Source: Membranipora membranacea (lineage: Eukaryota; Bryozoa; Gymnolaemata; Cheilostomatida; Membraniporidae). From it: a stretch of 64,000 bases of DNA. Below the pieces are notes generated by a model. It was given only the letters and a program-made list of their open reading frames with translations. It was not told the DNA's origin and ran no database searches. The stretch's first letter is position 1. Every line of letters begins with the position of its first letter. Made by a program: the position numbers and the translations under genes. The DNA lies in NCBI GenBank assembly GCA_914767715.1, contig OU612066.1, forward strand, positions 26,076,283-26,140,282. Direction: 5' to 3'. Shown piece by piece: positions 31,626 through 45,800 of this stretch.

Positions 31626-33980
31626 TCAGCTTACCATTTTTTTATTATTATATCTACTTGTTCAGGTTTTGTTATCTGTATGATGAATTTTGGGTCTGCC
31701 GAGTTGAACTTGATGTAATTGAAATTGGTTATAAGGCTGAAATTTAATTTTGTTATCATAAGTAGACTAACAAGTTGTATGTTATGTAATAGTAAAGCTA
31801 ATCCTTTGAAGTAACATTTCCCTAATCACCCCCCCCCCCCAAGTCAGGGTAAGGATAGTCCTAGTTCTACCAAGTAGCCTTTTCTGTTCAGAACTGTGAA
31901 CGGTAGAACGAAGTCTATTTTTGGGTTGCCTTTTGTTGAGCAAAGCACTTGATTATTGACATAATAGACTACTTGAGATATCAATCTGGTTTATTAACAT
32001 AGTGTGTAGACAAATAAACATAGACAGGTCATAGATAATTTGTCGGATTCTTGTAAACATTCCTAAGTACCCGTCATAACAAGGAAGTTACAATAGGGTT
32101 TCCCAGTGAAGTTTCTTTGTAATGTTGAGAGGAGGGAATTCCCTAAGTTAAACTATCTTGAGTAACTACAGTTGAATAGTATTAATTGATCATAGAATTT
32201 AGCGCTTATTATTACATTGTATTTTGAGATATTACCCCTGCTAGGAACCTGAGAAAATTAGTATTTACTAACGGCGTAAAACCAAAAGCCCACCTTACCA
32301 GCCTGACAGTTAGGTTGTCAACAGAGCATGTGAAGTTAAAGTTGTGAATCTATGCATCTTATTACCAATAAGAAATCTTAGTTAGTAGTTGAACTGTATG
32401 TGATAAGATGGCAGTTCTGCCAACAAACCTTTCTTGTCTTGTCTCAAGGTCTAGGAAGGAAGTGGTATGTGTGTACTGGTATGAAATACCATCTGCTGGA
32501 TTTACACTGATCTTAGTTGTCAACAGAGCACGTGAAGTTAAAGTTGCTGGTTTTATATTCTTCAAAGAACTTGTGATCTAAATAAATCATAATAATGATG
32601 AAATGGTGTCAACTTAACATGGTGCGAGATAAAAAAGACATCATGTTTAAAAGTTTTGTCAGAGACAATTAAAATTTATAATTCAAATTTATAATAATAG
32701 GTTGTTCAATTATTTAAGTTGCCCATGCAATGATGTCAATTGCAGTTCCAGACCAGCAATAAAAAATGGAGAAAACATTTCACACACACTTACAATCAAT
32801 GAGCCGATCAGAGGTTTAGATAACAAAAAATCCAAGCATTAACAGGCTTGGTGAGTGATGAGGAATGAGATGATATCAGCCAACCTGAGAAAAATTACAT
32901 TGCTATATATAATACATTATATTGCTGCTAAGAATTTAACTTTCAGCAATTGTCATATAAATGATGTCATAATTACCAATGTCTAACAGCTCAATTATAT
33001 AGTAACACAAACAAGACATAATTCGTTGAAATAGGGTTAACATGACAAAAATAATACGTATATGCACTTACATGACTCCATAAAATGGTTTAACTGGAAG
33101 TCAAGTTAATCCTGGAGTAAAGTTTGTACTCAGTAGAAAAGTTGCCACCGAGAATGTTATAGTGGCCTTATTGGCATGGCTGTATCCTCAACACTGACAT
33201 AAAATTTCTCATTATCATGAGTCGTGCGCAAAATAGAACAAAGGGAAAGCTGTGGAGCAAATTTCAGCTTGTTAAAGCTATCTATACTTAATTATAGGTT
33301 ATGATGGTTAATCCAAATCTAATCTTATTTTACATGATCATAGTCATTGCATCAATATCTAATATTATAAAAACCCCTGGCATTAAACGTCCTAAAACAG
33401 TGTTGCTTTCATCTGGGCTCACCTATTACAGCAAAAACACTTTTGGATTGCTTTTACCCTAGCCAATGTATTGGCTCTGGGTCAACACATTGGCTATTTT
33501 CTCCCAAGCTTGCTTCTAACCTGGGCACCCCCGACACGGCAGTCTGCCCAGGCTAACTTGCTTCTATAATCAAAATAAATTTGTAGGAACAACATGGGCC
33601 ATCAATAGTTGCCTGCCCTCTGTGTAAAAGTAGACAACTCTTATTCAACTCTTACAATGAGCTCTAATAAATCATCTCTAAGCAATGAGATTTATCCAAA
33701 CATCTCATTGCTCTGTTTAAGTCTTGTTTCCTGTTCATCATTGACAAAAAAATATTATTTTCAAACTCTCATCTCAAAGGGACTTAATTGCAGGTACTGA
33801 TTCAAAGACTAATTTCCCTATATTTAGTGATCTATAAGATCATTGCAGTTCAATTCAACTTATAAATTGTATTTTTTTCTGGTACTTACTTGGTACTTTT
33901 CGACATAATCACCAACTTCAGGTAGGTTTGAAGACTCCGGTAATGTGGCTAGCCATATGTCCGTTAACATTTTCAAGATC
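31626..33980. other. Non-coding stretch
   Basis: A C10-type homopolymer near 31831; a repeated TTGTCAACAGAGCA(T/C)GTGAAGTTAAAG (near 32315 and 32518); the dispersed 30-bp sequence shared with 20478 (at 32473-32502); and CCAATGTATTGGCTCTGG, which resembles a segment near 36313. No gene recognised. Confidence 0.4.
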
Positions 33981-34018
33981 AAGGTATCCAGGTCAGGGCA
34001 AGGAATGGGAGGGCAGGG

Positions 34019-35275
34019 TTAACCGGGGGAGCATAGGAGTCTGTTAAGATCACTCCAAATCTTGCTAGTCGAGATGAAGAAAGTTGCCATGTGAGCTTTA
34101 GTTCTATGGTGCTCTACTCTGTATTGCTTGCCATGTCGTCGGCTACTAAGCTTGCAGTCTGATAGCGATACATACGAGATGTCGGTGTTGATCTCCCCGT
34201 AGTGCATCGCCCTGAACATACAGGTGTGCCTTCTCTCTCTCCTCTCAGCCAGTGGTTTCCAATCCAATTTCTGTAGAAGGGCTGTGGTCGAAGTATGGCT
34301 TGTCCGAGGGATGTTAGGACCGTCCTGGCCGATCTTCTCTGTACCGCTTCTACATCTTTGGATAGCGTCTTTGGTAGTGGGTCCCAAGCACAGGATGCGT
34401 ACTCGAGCACCGGTCTGACCAGTTGCTTGTATGCTCTCGCACGGAGGACAGTAGACTGGGGTGGAATGGTTCGTCTCACAAATCCAAGAGTGGTTGAGGC
34501 TTCGGCTGTGATCTGCGTGATGCGTGAGTGCCATTTTAGGTCACTTTGTAACCTAACACCTATGTACTTGATGGAGTGGACTAGAGGTATCTCTTCATCA
34601 TGGAGGCGATAGGGCATGGTGGTTGCCTTGGATCTCTTACGGCTGAACCGGATAGTCTCACACTTAGCAGGATGGAATTTCATATCCCATTTGGTTTCCC
34701 AGTCTTCGAGGGAGAGGAGGTCTCGTTGAAGTTGGTCAGATTTGTCGGTAGTTGTGTAAATTATAGTGTCATCGGCAAATAGTCTCACTTTAGATCTGAC
34801 GGCTGATGGCAGGTCATTGATGTATAGTAGGAACAGCGACGGGCCGACAACCGAGCCTTGAGGAACCCCAGATGTGACAGGGCACCACTCAGACTTTGTA
34901 CCTTGTAGGGTTACAGCTTGTGAGCGGTCTCTGAGGAATTCTGCGGTCCACTCAGTTAACTGTTTGCTGACACCAACAGTTTCTAGCTTTCGAATAAGTT
35001 TAGCATGGTTTACTTTATCAAAAGCTTTGCTAAAGTCTAACACACATGCATCAACTTCTTTGCCGTTGTCCAGTTCTTTAGACACATCTGCAACCAGTTC
35101 TACTAATTGTGTTTCACAGCTAAGGTTGCTGCGGAAGCCGTGTTGGGTAGGGCATAGGATGTTGTTGCCCTCCACAAACTTCATTAGGTGGCTCATCACG
35201 ATGTGTTCTAACATTTTGCTGGCTATGCAGGTTAGGCTGATGGGGCGATAATTCTCTGGCGGTAATTCTGTGTGT
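34019..35275 (-). pseudogene. 5'-truncated LINE with reverse transcriptase, one frameshift
   Basis: Begins at ELPPENYRPISLTCIASKML (RT motif 1), then LDFSKAFDKVNH (first catalytic Asp), SGVPQGSVVGPSLFLLYIND and VRLFADDTIIYT (FADD), a thumb with YIGVRLQSDLKWH, and YASCAWDPL..VQRRSARTVL. Near 34315 a one-base shift moves the C terminus to the next frame (TALLQKLDWKPLAERRER to a stop at 34019). Endonuclease and ORF1 are missing. The RT looks CR1/L2-like, is much better preserved than the RT at 27070 and belongs to a different lineage (FADD, not YADD). Confidence 0.85.
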
Positions 35276-35720
35276 GCTAGTAGTTAAAGAGAAACAGATT
35301 GGTGTTGTCTAGTACTAGCAAGCAACACAACACACACACACGACACAGACAGTCACTAGCTAGGCCCTACTAGACATAGTCATAGGTGATAGGGAGAGAC
35401 AGGCTCTTCTTCAAAACCTGTGTCTTGTCTGGCAATTATTGACTATCACTGTGCCAGTCAAATATTGTCAGATAACCCGGTTATTTAGTATCAAGGTTGT
35501 GGTACTAATATGCAAGGTGGCCCGTACTCCTTGAGTTGACTGAAGTTACAGACTCAGTGAGAAAGAAATAACACTACTAAAAAAAGTACTAGGCTATACT
35601 AACTAACTAAGACCAATGAACTACCTCTAGTTCATTGCTAAGACAAACCTAATTATTTTATTTGCAAGAATACTGCTATTTATGACCAAAGTAGAGGTGA
35701 TGAGGCTCAAAGGTAGTTTT
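35276..35720. other. Non-coding spacer
   Basis: Contains an ACACACAC run near 35330 and nothing else recognisable. The LINE truncation point lies at its left edge. Confidence 0.4.
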
Positions 35721-35728
35721 TATGGGCC

Positions 35729-36138
35729 CAGGGGCGTATATTCTAAAAAATTTCACTCACTGACTTTTCAGAGATGAGCATAATAATCGGGCGCAGCCCG
35801 ATCCACACGCCGTTGGCGGGGAGGGTGTGGGAGGGGCGCTTAAGCGCCCTCCCACCACGGAAATTTTTGCATATCGGTAGCAAAATAGTGCAAGCAGAGA
35901 GGTATTTCAATAGCTCACTGAGCTGTTGGGTACTTTCAGAAAACAACTCAATAGCAGTAGAAGATTACGGTAAAAATGCTCCAGTTATAAAGCACCCATT
36001 TAAAAAAAAACTGACCTTGATGGGATTCGAACCCACAACAATCTTATAATCAGTGATTATAAAGCGGACGCTATACACACTGAGCTATTCAGCCACTCAC
36101 GGAAATCCGTGGGCCGTGAGTGCTAATATACGCCACTG
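35729..36138. mobile_element. 410-bp hAT-type MITE carrying a tRNA-like segment
   Basis: Ends CAGGGGCGTATATT and AATATACGCCACTG are inverted (one mismatch). The flanks TATGGGCC and CATGGGCC match at 7 of 8 positions. Inside are a GGGCGCAGCCC hairpin, a GGTGGGAGGGCGCTTAAG-type palindrome (about 35824-35859) and a minus-strand tRNA-like segment at 36012-36095. No transposase. Confidence 0.7.
36012..36095 (-). other. tRNA-like segment within the MITE
   Basis: On the minus strand, B box GGGTTCGAATCCC (36022-36034) and an A-box-like TAGCTCAGTGTG are present, with T-arm pairing. Between them is a TATAATCACTGATTATA palindrome in place of a normal anticodon arm. It could be a decayed tRNA, a SINE head or a structure evolved in the element. 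I do not call it a functional tRNA. Confidence 0.45.
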
Positions 36139-36807
36139 CATGGGCCCATATATGTGCATGTAAGTAATAAATAAGGTCAAGTAAACTGCTTGAAGGCACA
36201 AGAAACCCAGGACAATGAGTAGCTTAATTAGCCAAATGTCTGCATCCTACAGTAGCATTTGGGAGGGAGGCCTGCCTTATCAGCGCTTAGAGCATCTCTT
36301 GCTTCTAGCTCTAGCCAATGTGTTGGCTCTGATTGGCCATCTCTTTGGCTAATCTAGCCCCACATATGGATCTTCACATCCATTAATGGTCAACTGATCC
36401 ATATAACTATATATATTTTCATGGGGTTTCTGCATGAGAAAGGTTCTCCAAACACATTAAGTTCTGAAACATTTAACTTTAATCCAGCTCCCTCTCTTCC
36501 TTTTTAATGCCAGCCTTAACGATTTTCAGGTTGTATGGTGTCTAGCAGTAAACAGACCACAAGAAACAGTAATACCCCTAGCTGCTTGCTTAAAACAAGG
36601 AGTTGCTTTAACTAGTAGGCTTTTAATCATGACGATAGTTTTATCTTTCACGCAAGAATGATAGAATTATGGTTCAACTGGTTTATTCCCACTTCTATCC
36701 TATATGCATTATGTTGAGTATATATAATGGATATTGAAATTTGCATGTGTTGTTCTTTTTACAGAGGACTGTCCTTATTTAAGGAAGAATAGGTATTAAT
36801 AGACATC
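36139..36807. other. Upstream region of the phosphorylase-like gene
   Basis: No exon assigned with certainty. TTTTTACAG just before 36764 could be an acceptor of a 5' UTR exon that ends at the start-codon exon, so transcription may begin further left. Confidence 0.35.
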
Positions 36808-39800
36808 ATGTCAAACGGTAAGTTTTTGGCACTGTATAAAAAATGTCACAAAAGTGGTAAAGGTCGATGTTTTATTTGAACTGTTAAACCACTGCTGACA
36901 CAGCTGGGCTTTGTCCAGCAGTGCCACTAGTCAAAGTTTAAATAGAGAGTTTGGCAACAAATCATCTAGCCAGTAGCTTTAAATGGAGTTATATGAGCTC
37001 TCAAAATGTAAGGAGTATCTTCTTCCCCAGCCATTCACCATTAGTGATGACAAATGTTGTTGTTGACCAATCAGGTGCCTTTAAAATCTAGCTGATAAAA
37101 GTGTTGGATCTCAGCTAGATTTTGAAGGCACCTGGTTGGTCAACAACAACATTCAAAACTACTGGCTAGAGGTTTTGATGCCACAACTCTCTATTTAAAT
37201 TTTTGACTGGTGGCTATGCTGGGCAAAGCCCAGCTGTGGCAGCAGTGGTTTAAGATGATGGTTCTGTGCTACATGAGACCTGTGATTGTGTTATAGTTTT
37301 TTGGTTTGCCGGCATTCTTGAATCTCAATACATTATTTGATACTGACGGCGTATATCCATTGTATGTCCTTGCCAATGAAATAGAAGCGACCATATTTAA
37401 TACAAGATAATGGCTGTTTTTTTCTAGACAGGTCATATCTGAATTCAATTCTGCAAAACGCCTGCCTTTTTGGATATTTTGATTGAGAGTACTAGTATGC
37501 CATGATCAATATGGAAACATCCAAATAAACTCTCTTCACAGAAATTGCGATTTAAGTGGTCAGTGCTGTAGGCAATCCAGTTGATGCATTTTGTAAATTA
37601 AAGACTGATGACATTCCTGATTGTATGATTCACAGAGAAAGTATCACTGACACCCTCTAAGCGAGGTAACACCACAGTGCTAAGGATAGATAGAGTCACA
37701 CAAGTAGATGAATCAGCTGTATATCACCAAGGTCAAGGGGCAAACAGCGGACTTATCATCAACGAGCAAAGGTCTAACTCTGGTAAGTTACCATGGTTGT
37801 GTGATAGTCTTGTTTCATCGAGATTTGTTCATTGTCACACTGATTTTAATGGCGAGACAAAAGAACAGGTCAGTCACAAAACACTGCCTCTAGGGCATAG
37901 CCAAGGTGGGGCTACATTATGGGTGCAGACTAGTTTTTGTTGATGTTTCTTTAAAATATATCTAGGTTAAAATCACTAAGCAGTGGGTGGTTTATGGGTT
38001 GGTAGGTATTTTTATTATGTGTAGTGCGCTGTTCTGCCAAACGCATGATTAAGCAGCCGCTTCCTTCAACAATAAATCTGGCTAGCATGTTTTCTTCTCC
38101 ATCATTCATCACAGCAGTATATAAGTCAATTCTAGGTGACAATATATCCTGAGACAATTGACTAGCCTCTCCATTTGGTTCAAACCAATTGCGATAGCAA
38201 TCACATTATTTTTATCACCATCATATTCATAGGCCTAGGGTAAATTAGTCATTAAGCATGGTATCTCAAACTCTGCAAATTTGCAATATCTTAGTAAATC
38301 AATAATGTAGTTTATATTTCACTCCATGCAGGCAAGATCAATAAATGGGTCATATAGTGTCAATCTAGTAACCAGTAATGATTTTATGATGAGTATTAGC
38401 AAAAATACCGAAGTACTACCAAACTATACAGGTGATTAGTTAGAATACTAAAACATGATTTGCTGTATAGAAGAGGTTTTAGTGTAATTGACCGGCACAT
38501 TGTGATGATTTCGACAGGCTGACACCCACTCAAATGTTATTTGCCAAAAGGCCTAAGTTGTTTTAGTCATGGTAATTATTTAGATGCTCTGATATTGACA
38601 TTATACTAGGCTAATAGAAGATTGAGTATTTGTTAGACTCATAACGATAGATTGATTGTTTAGGTAACAATGCTTGCATCGAAAACAACTGTTTTTTTAT
38701 TATATGAAAAATGAAATAAGTTGTTTTCGTCACAGAAAAGCAGGTCTAATCTCATATTCAGGAATGTAGCCAATTAGATTAACCTAACAGTTTATCTAAT
38801 GTGTTGTTGTAGATGATTTGGAGCCAGCCCAGCTGCAGCTTGAGTTTAAGTGTTGGCTGCTGAACTCTGTCACAGGTGACAAAGTACCGGTAAGTAGATT
38901 GTATATTTTCATAAATACCCAACAGGAGGATAAAATGTTTGCCATTTAGAGCAGGCTTGAATAATGAAATTTATAATGGCTAGCTAACATTTACCTGACC
39001 TCGTTACCTTTCATACATCCCACCATGGTGAGTGAAAATTTCTGCTAACTAACATCGAGTCATCCCCAAACTATAGCTAAGATTTATTCCTCTGTGGTTA
39101 ATGAAAATTGCCTTCTGGGACTTCTTAATGTGATCACAAGGCAGCAAAATATGAGGATAAGGGCTGAATTCATCAGCAAGCGTAACATAGGTCCTAATTA
39201 TATCCTATTATATATTTTGCTTTTCATGGTTCATCTTTTTGAGAAAATGTCAATGGATAGGGCACCACCATCACCCAATTTGATTATTCAGCTGAAGACG
39301 CTTGCTGTAGTCCATGTCTCCAATGTCCATGCATCGATGTCAAGCTCAAGAGCTGCAGCGTAGCCTTTGCATTGGTCATGTCTAAGAGCCCTCATCTTTT
39401 GTATTGACGTAGTTGTCCAGGTTCTCTAGAGCGAAGACACTGTCTGGTAAACTGGCAGCTGCTACCAATGTGTATACTTTCATTACAATGATTTGAGGCA
39501 CAGTATCCTGCCCAAATTATCTTGTTATTTCTGAATAATAGTAATTTGTAACGGGATAACTCAGAAACCTGATATGCTGGCCAATTCACAAAGATTATCC
39601 AATATTGTTACATTTACGGATCAAAACAACATGCCATAAATGATTCCCCTAGACTTATCATATTACCCAATAAATGGAGCATACCAAACATAGTAATGCC
39701 TTACATAATAACATCATAGTCTGGGATCACTAATAACTTTACTCTTATGTGAAGATATGATCTCTTTTATCTTTTTACCCGTATAATAACTGCATCACTT

Positions 39801-42800
39801 AGTAGATGAGGGCCTCATGTCAGATGTCTTTACAATGACCTGTCATATCAGTAGAATGAATTCCAAAAATCCTGCCTTGATGGTGCATACAAGTAGGTCG
39901 GGTCATCAAAGTTCCGGACAAAATTTGTCTTTCATTTTTTAATGTGGGAAGTTTAAAGCTTTCTGAACTTATCAATATCATTTTATGGCATATTAAATCG
40001 TGGAGCCACTAACTGACTGACTCCCAACTTTGTAAGTCCTTGATTATAAAATACATAATATACTCTGCCAAGCTATTGTACTTAATCACCTTAATATGAT
40101 GGATTATTTTTGTTTGATTGTAGGAGAGTAGACAGCTCAAGTTTTGGTTTAAAGATGAGGCTAACTACCTGGATAAGGTCACCCTGTCATATGAGTTCTT
40201 CAGAGAGCTGGTACAGCCTGATAACTTCCCCAGAGGTTTGCTTATTTACAGCAGATTGATTTCTGTTGAGTATGAAACAAATAATACTTTACATCTTCAA
40301 ACATGACGTGGTCATGTTAGATAAATTTTCCTGCAGTCAGCTCACATCACACATTCTCAGCAAACCACAGAATTATGTCAATGCTAACAACTGTTCCAAG
40401 ATAGTTATTTGTGTCATTTTCCCTTTTTACTACTCGAGCAGAAACAGAGCTGAATAAAAATAAAGATCAGCTAATCGACTATTGCCTCATTAGTCAGCGC
40501 CACATGGCATGCATCTCTGAAAATTACGAATTTGTAAAATCCACCATGTGATATTAGATGATAAAAGTCCAAAGCTCTCAATGTGTTTTTATTTCAAAAA
40601 TACATCAAGTAATGTCGATTTTCGAGAGTTGTCCTCTCTCTGAGCATTTAGTTCAGAGAGATGACAACTCAAATTTAGCCCATATTTCTTAGAATATAAA
40701 TCTGTAAATGAAGCCCAATATTGTTCATGGGTCTTTTTTCATGGAAGCTTTTTATACGATGTCAACATCATAATCTTCTCGGACTGGTGTGTATTTGATG
40801 ATATTTTGTAGATTACTTGAACTTTGTGAAGAAATGCATGAAGCAGCTGCAGTCCCCTATGTTTTCTCTGCTGAAGAGGATTGATGTAGAGTTAACTCCC
40901 CTTGACTCAACTCAAGAGCAGATTATTCCAGGTAAAAACCTTAGGGCATCTGTTTATCTGCTGTATAATGCCTTTGGTTTGACGGGGTCTGAGATTACTG
41001 TAATCGATCGCCCCCAGTTGGACTTGTGCAAGGATAGCATTGGCAACAAGATTTAGGCAATTGTCAAAAGACAAAAATGATTTTCAGCTCTTTTTTATTT
41101 TGATTATTACCAAGGGCCACAATGTGTGACTCTTGATCAAGTATGATCCAATTTCTCAGCATTCAGAGTCGCTCCCACACTAGTAGCCATCTTATGTCAG
41201 CGGCTCACTGGTAGAATGGGAGCGATCAGAAATGCAGAGAAATCGGATTAAACTTGATCCAGGGACATCTGAAAGTATAATGAAATGTCCACTACGCTCC
41301 TTTTGAGGGATACAATACTGGCCCATTGCTTGTTGACACTGATTGCACAATGCCCAAATGTAAATGAAACCAGCCGAGAAATTTAACATATCAGCAGCAG
41401 AGACAGGCAACCAATCTCCAACTTAACTCATCATTGTGGTTAGGGCTGTAACAATCACCACTTTGTTAATACAAGCTAACTAACCGCTTCCTTTGCTAAC
41501 ATTTTGTTTTTTGCTTGATACCTATCACAGTTTCCCAGGTCAAGGAATCTATAGCACAGGAGTCAATGGTTGAAGGAGCCCAGGCTTCTATGGGTATAAA
41601 TAGTTATAGTGGTTGTTCAATATTAATAATACCTGCTGTCTATATTTCACTATGCTATAGAATGAGGGGGAACTCTGTGCACACAAATTTTGGGACTACA
41701 TTTTACCGTGGCATTTGCGTCTCTCTTGAATAAAGTTTTGATCAATTTGTGTAGCCTCTGTATATCTCTTACTTTTATTTTCTGACCTCAAAGAATAGCT
41801 GTGGCACAACTTATATTGAGGGTGGTGACATGACAACCCTCAAGTCAAAACAGTAAAAGATACTCAGGCTACATGGGTTGTTTCGAGTTCTATTTATAAG
41901 AGATGTATAACATGGTTAAATTGTAAACTCCAATTCAATGTTTGGAGTACATAGGGTACATAATATAAATGCCTGTCACAGAAATTGGTCCTTTGAAGCA
42001 TCAGCATTGAGTGTAAAGAATGTTGTCTTGTTAGTTTTGTGCCATAGACTTAATAATAAACCTAGACAGGACACTATATACAGCTGAAGTGACGCACTTT
42101 TTTGTAGGGCAACGTAACGTCATTGAAAGGTGTATGCTATCATTGATTTACTGTCCATAATCAAGGTTTTTTGTTCATAACTCGATCAATTTTGATTGGA
42201 TTTTGTATTTGAAAATTGCAATCAGCAGCATCTTGTTATCAACTTGATGCTGTTTCTTCTTCAAAAATATTTTTTGCCTAAAATTAGTATCAAACTGTTC
42301 AGGACAAGCTGCTCACTCTATTGTAATTTGCAAACTCAAAATCCGATCAAAATTGATCGAGTTATCGACAAATAACCTGGATTTTGGACAGAAAATCAAT
42401 GATAGCATCATTGCTTCTACATCTTCCAATGACGTTACGTTGCCCTCAATTAACTGCCTCAGTGCCTCAATGCTAATGCTCCATATAGTTTCCAGTCTAG
42501 GTGTATCATTAAGTCTATGTTTTGTGCATTTTACCATAAGATATGGTATACTGCAAAATATCAGCAGAAGTCAAAGTTGATTAACTCCGAATTTACAAAT
42601 CAGAGAAGGCTAAACTTATAGTTGGTGGAATAGAATGATGAAGAATTATCATCTAGACTTTCTAACATTCACATACCAAATTGAACCACGCCCCAGAAGA
42701 AATGCCCTCCCTCTTTTTGACCATCAGTTCAATCTATCTGATGAAGCAGTAGAGAGAAAAAAAAATTTGCAGTAGGTTTTATTTGATTCGCAGAAGTTGT

Positions 42801-45800
42801 GCTTCCATTACAAAATGATGAAAGCACAACTTCTCTATCCACTAGTTGAGCACTAAAATTCTAATGTGCACTATCGATAGCAAGCATTACCTACTGAGTT
42901 ATTTTAAGACTTTCCTATTTATAATATGTTGTGTTTATGTTTTCATGAACGTTGTGAATACTTGGTGTGCTATCAAAACTCCACTGAATATGTGCATGAG
43001 CTCCATTTGGTGCCCTTACTATCTGTTATTGTATTACTATCTGTTATGATGATTGTTGGGCTTTTTTTTTAATTTTCTGGAGTGTATCACACCTAGATAT
43101 AGCTTGAGAACTAAAGCTGACTTGTTGAGGGTGTTGGTGACTGCCAACACCACCAGCCCGATAGAAAGGGCTCTCAAGCTATATTTGTGACTCAATTTGT
43201 GGGGTATGGCTTCTTTATGACTATGTGGAGCTGTGCTAGAGTGTCACTGAGAATCGTCAGGCAGGGTGATGACATGGCTCTGTGTATTTATCATGTTTTT
43301 ATGTTAATTAATTTGATTGTCTGTTTATGTTAATGAGACTCGGGAGTTACTCTGCCTCTGAAGTTGCTAAGGAAACAGCTTAATTTTTGAAGAAAATACC
43401 AATATAAATAAACCTGAAAATAATGATGTTATTATTTTACCTGTGTAGGCTTAGAGGAGGTCGATTCTAGGACTAGAGAGGAACAGATGAGAGATCAGGT
43501 TCTCTTCCTGCTGGAATCTGCATATCCAAATATTCTCGAGATGGATGATCTGGCAAAGTAAGTTGAAGATTAACACTGGGTTGTATGCGTTCGTTTTCGA
43601 CAGTGGAACAAGTAGTTAGGGTCCTGATATTTGATCTGTCATAGTGATTGAAAGGGCAGTTTAGGAAACTATTGCACATTAAACTCGTGGTCTAGTAAAA
43701 CCATTCATCAATAGGGTCATGAAATTTTCTGAGACCAATAGGTAATAATCCTAGTCACATTAGTTAAATTGCTGCTTGGGATGCTAGTACCGCAGCATTT
43801 CATTGTCTAGATTTGAGGAGCTCTGGTTTACACCCTAAAAATTCAGACTAAGAGGCTTAAAAAGACAATATAACATAAGTATGTTGGCTTTACGAAGTAA
43901 TTTTTTACCTCCACAGGATAATGAACGTGACAGAGGCTGAGGTATTACAGATACTGGAGGAGCTGGCTAGTCGAGGTTTAGTTAAGCGTATGGAGGATCA
44001 GAAGGGATGGACCAGACGTGTACAGATGGACGAGGCTACTGCTGCTGGTGGTATCGGTAAGCGTTACTTACCAGCTTGGGAACGGGCATAATATCTGATG
44101 ATACCTGAAGAACACTTCAGCAACATGTCCCCCCCCCCCGCCCCCCAGGACCCAAAATCAGATCAAACCCAATACAAATCTGTATTTGAAGCCTGTTATT
44201 GCTGTTTTTTTATTTCTTTAATGCCATAATGCTGTTTCTAAACTTGCCTACAGATAATACTTCATTATCCTACGACCTACACAAATCAATGACATGCATT
44301 GTTGACACCCAAGCCATTGTTTAGTATATATCGCAGGTTGTTACAGGAAGGGTGACCATGTCATTGTGTAGCCATGTTTGCAAGTTTGAAAGCCGCTTTT
44401 GATAATGTCTTTATACCTAGCAACTTTCAGTCACTGAATAACCTGTGCGCCTTTTCACAATATTATGGAAATCTCAAATATGTCTTATTATAGCGGAGGA
44501 GGTACCAACCATTGTGATTCAGCAGATGCCTACACTCGCCCGTAAGGACAGGCCAACCATAGCTGTGATCACCAGTAACTACTATGAAAAACTAGCTGTG
44601 GACGCCATGATGGAAAACAAGACTACATACGTGAAATACCAATCTGCAAGTAAGTGTGCACACAATGTCTTCTTTGGTGATCTCATGATTAATACTTGGA
44701 CTGTGGACTGTCATTTATTAACAATGTGGTAGCACAACTCCCAAGATTTTGTAATTTTATCAAAATATCAGTTGCCTTGATGTTCTCTCATGAGTTTTTA
44801 TAATTAAAAGGGACTGCAATATGCCATAAACTGAATCATTATAATCTGGATTCGGATTTACTTATTTGCTTCTTCCAATGCCGCTTTTCTGAAACTCTGC
44901 GCTAAAACTTGAAGTTGTCTGTCTTTGACGAAATTGTGAATAGACAACTCCCATATACTAGTGCAAATTTTGAGGTTATTTCATCTTGGAGGGAGGGTAT
45001 TCCACCCTCCCTGATTTCATATATGGAGAAAACTCAGACATTCATAGAAATATTACCAATAGACGCAGTAGAGTTCAATTAAATTGATGAGAGCTTTATG
45101 GTCTTAGTATTTGAATGGTTGCAGCTCCCAGTTCTGACTAAATTATGCCAAAGTTAGTCATAGAAGTATTATTTGTTCAAGTTCTTTAGCATTGTGCTCA
45201 TAAGACCGTTGAACCCAAATTTACCCACACTCTCTTTATTTGTATTTGTATGTTTGTATTAATGGATGTTGCTCTCTCTCTCTCTCTTGATGCGTGATGT
45301 ATATATGGATGTTTGTATTAACAGATGAGGCTCATGTATACACGCTTGGATACATTGGAGAACACAGAGTTGTCTCCACAAAATTGCCACAGATTGGTCG
45401 TAACAGAGGAGCACAGATCTCAGCTGGAAACAACACTACTCGTCTTATGGGTATATTATATGTATTCATATATAAATATGTAATCAATATATATATTACA
45501 TATGTTTTAAATGAACATGGATATAAACTTTACTAAAACAATAAAAGAAGTGAAATACTTAGCTATTTCCCCAAAGTTTGTGACTTACTTGTTATTGGAT
45601 TTGAGTGATTTCAGTATATTCTTATTATATTATTATAAAAGAGAAGTAGGCGATTTAGCTATCTTGAGTATTTTTGTTACCTATAGTCCTACTGATTGAT
45701 AATTGTGTGAATTAAGCAATAGTGTGGGCCTAAAAACCCAAACTTACGTCGATGGGCTAAATACGATTATATTACTATTCCTAAAAGTTTTGGGATATTT

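Noticed and set aside
34224-35251. Plus-strand ORFs across the LINE at 34-35 kb
   Set aside because: They are shadows of the minus-strand reverse transcriptase reading frame, which has the catalytic motifs.
35774-36049. 91-codon ORF in the hAT-type MITE
   Set aside because: It crosses the element's palindromes and the tRNA-like segment and has no recognisable domain.
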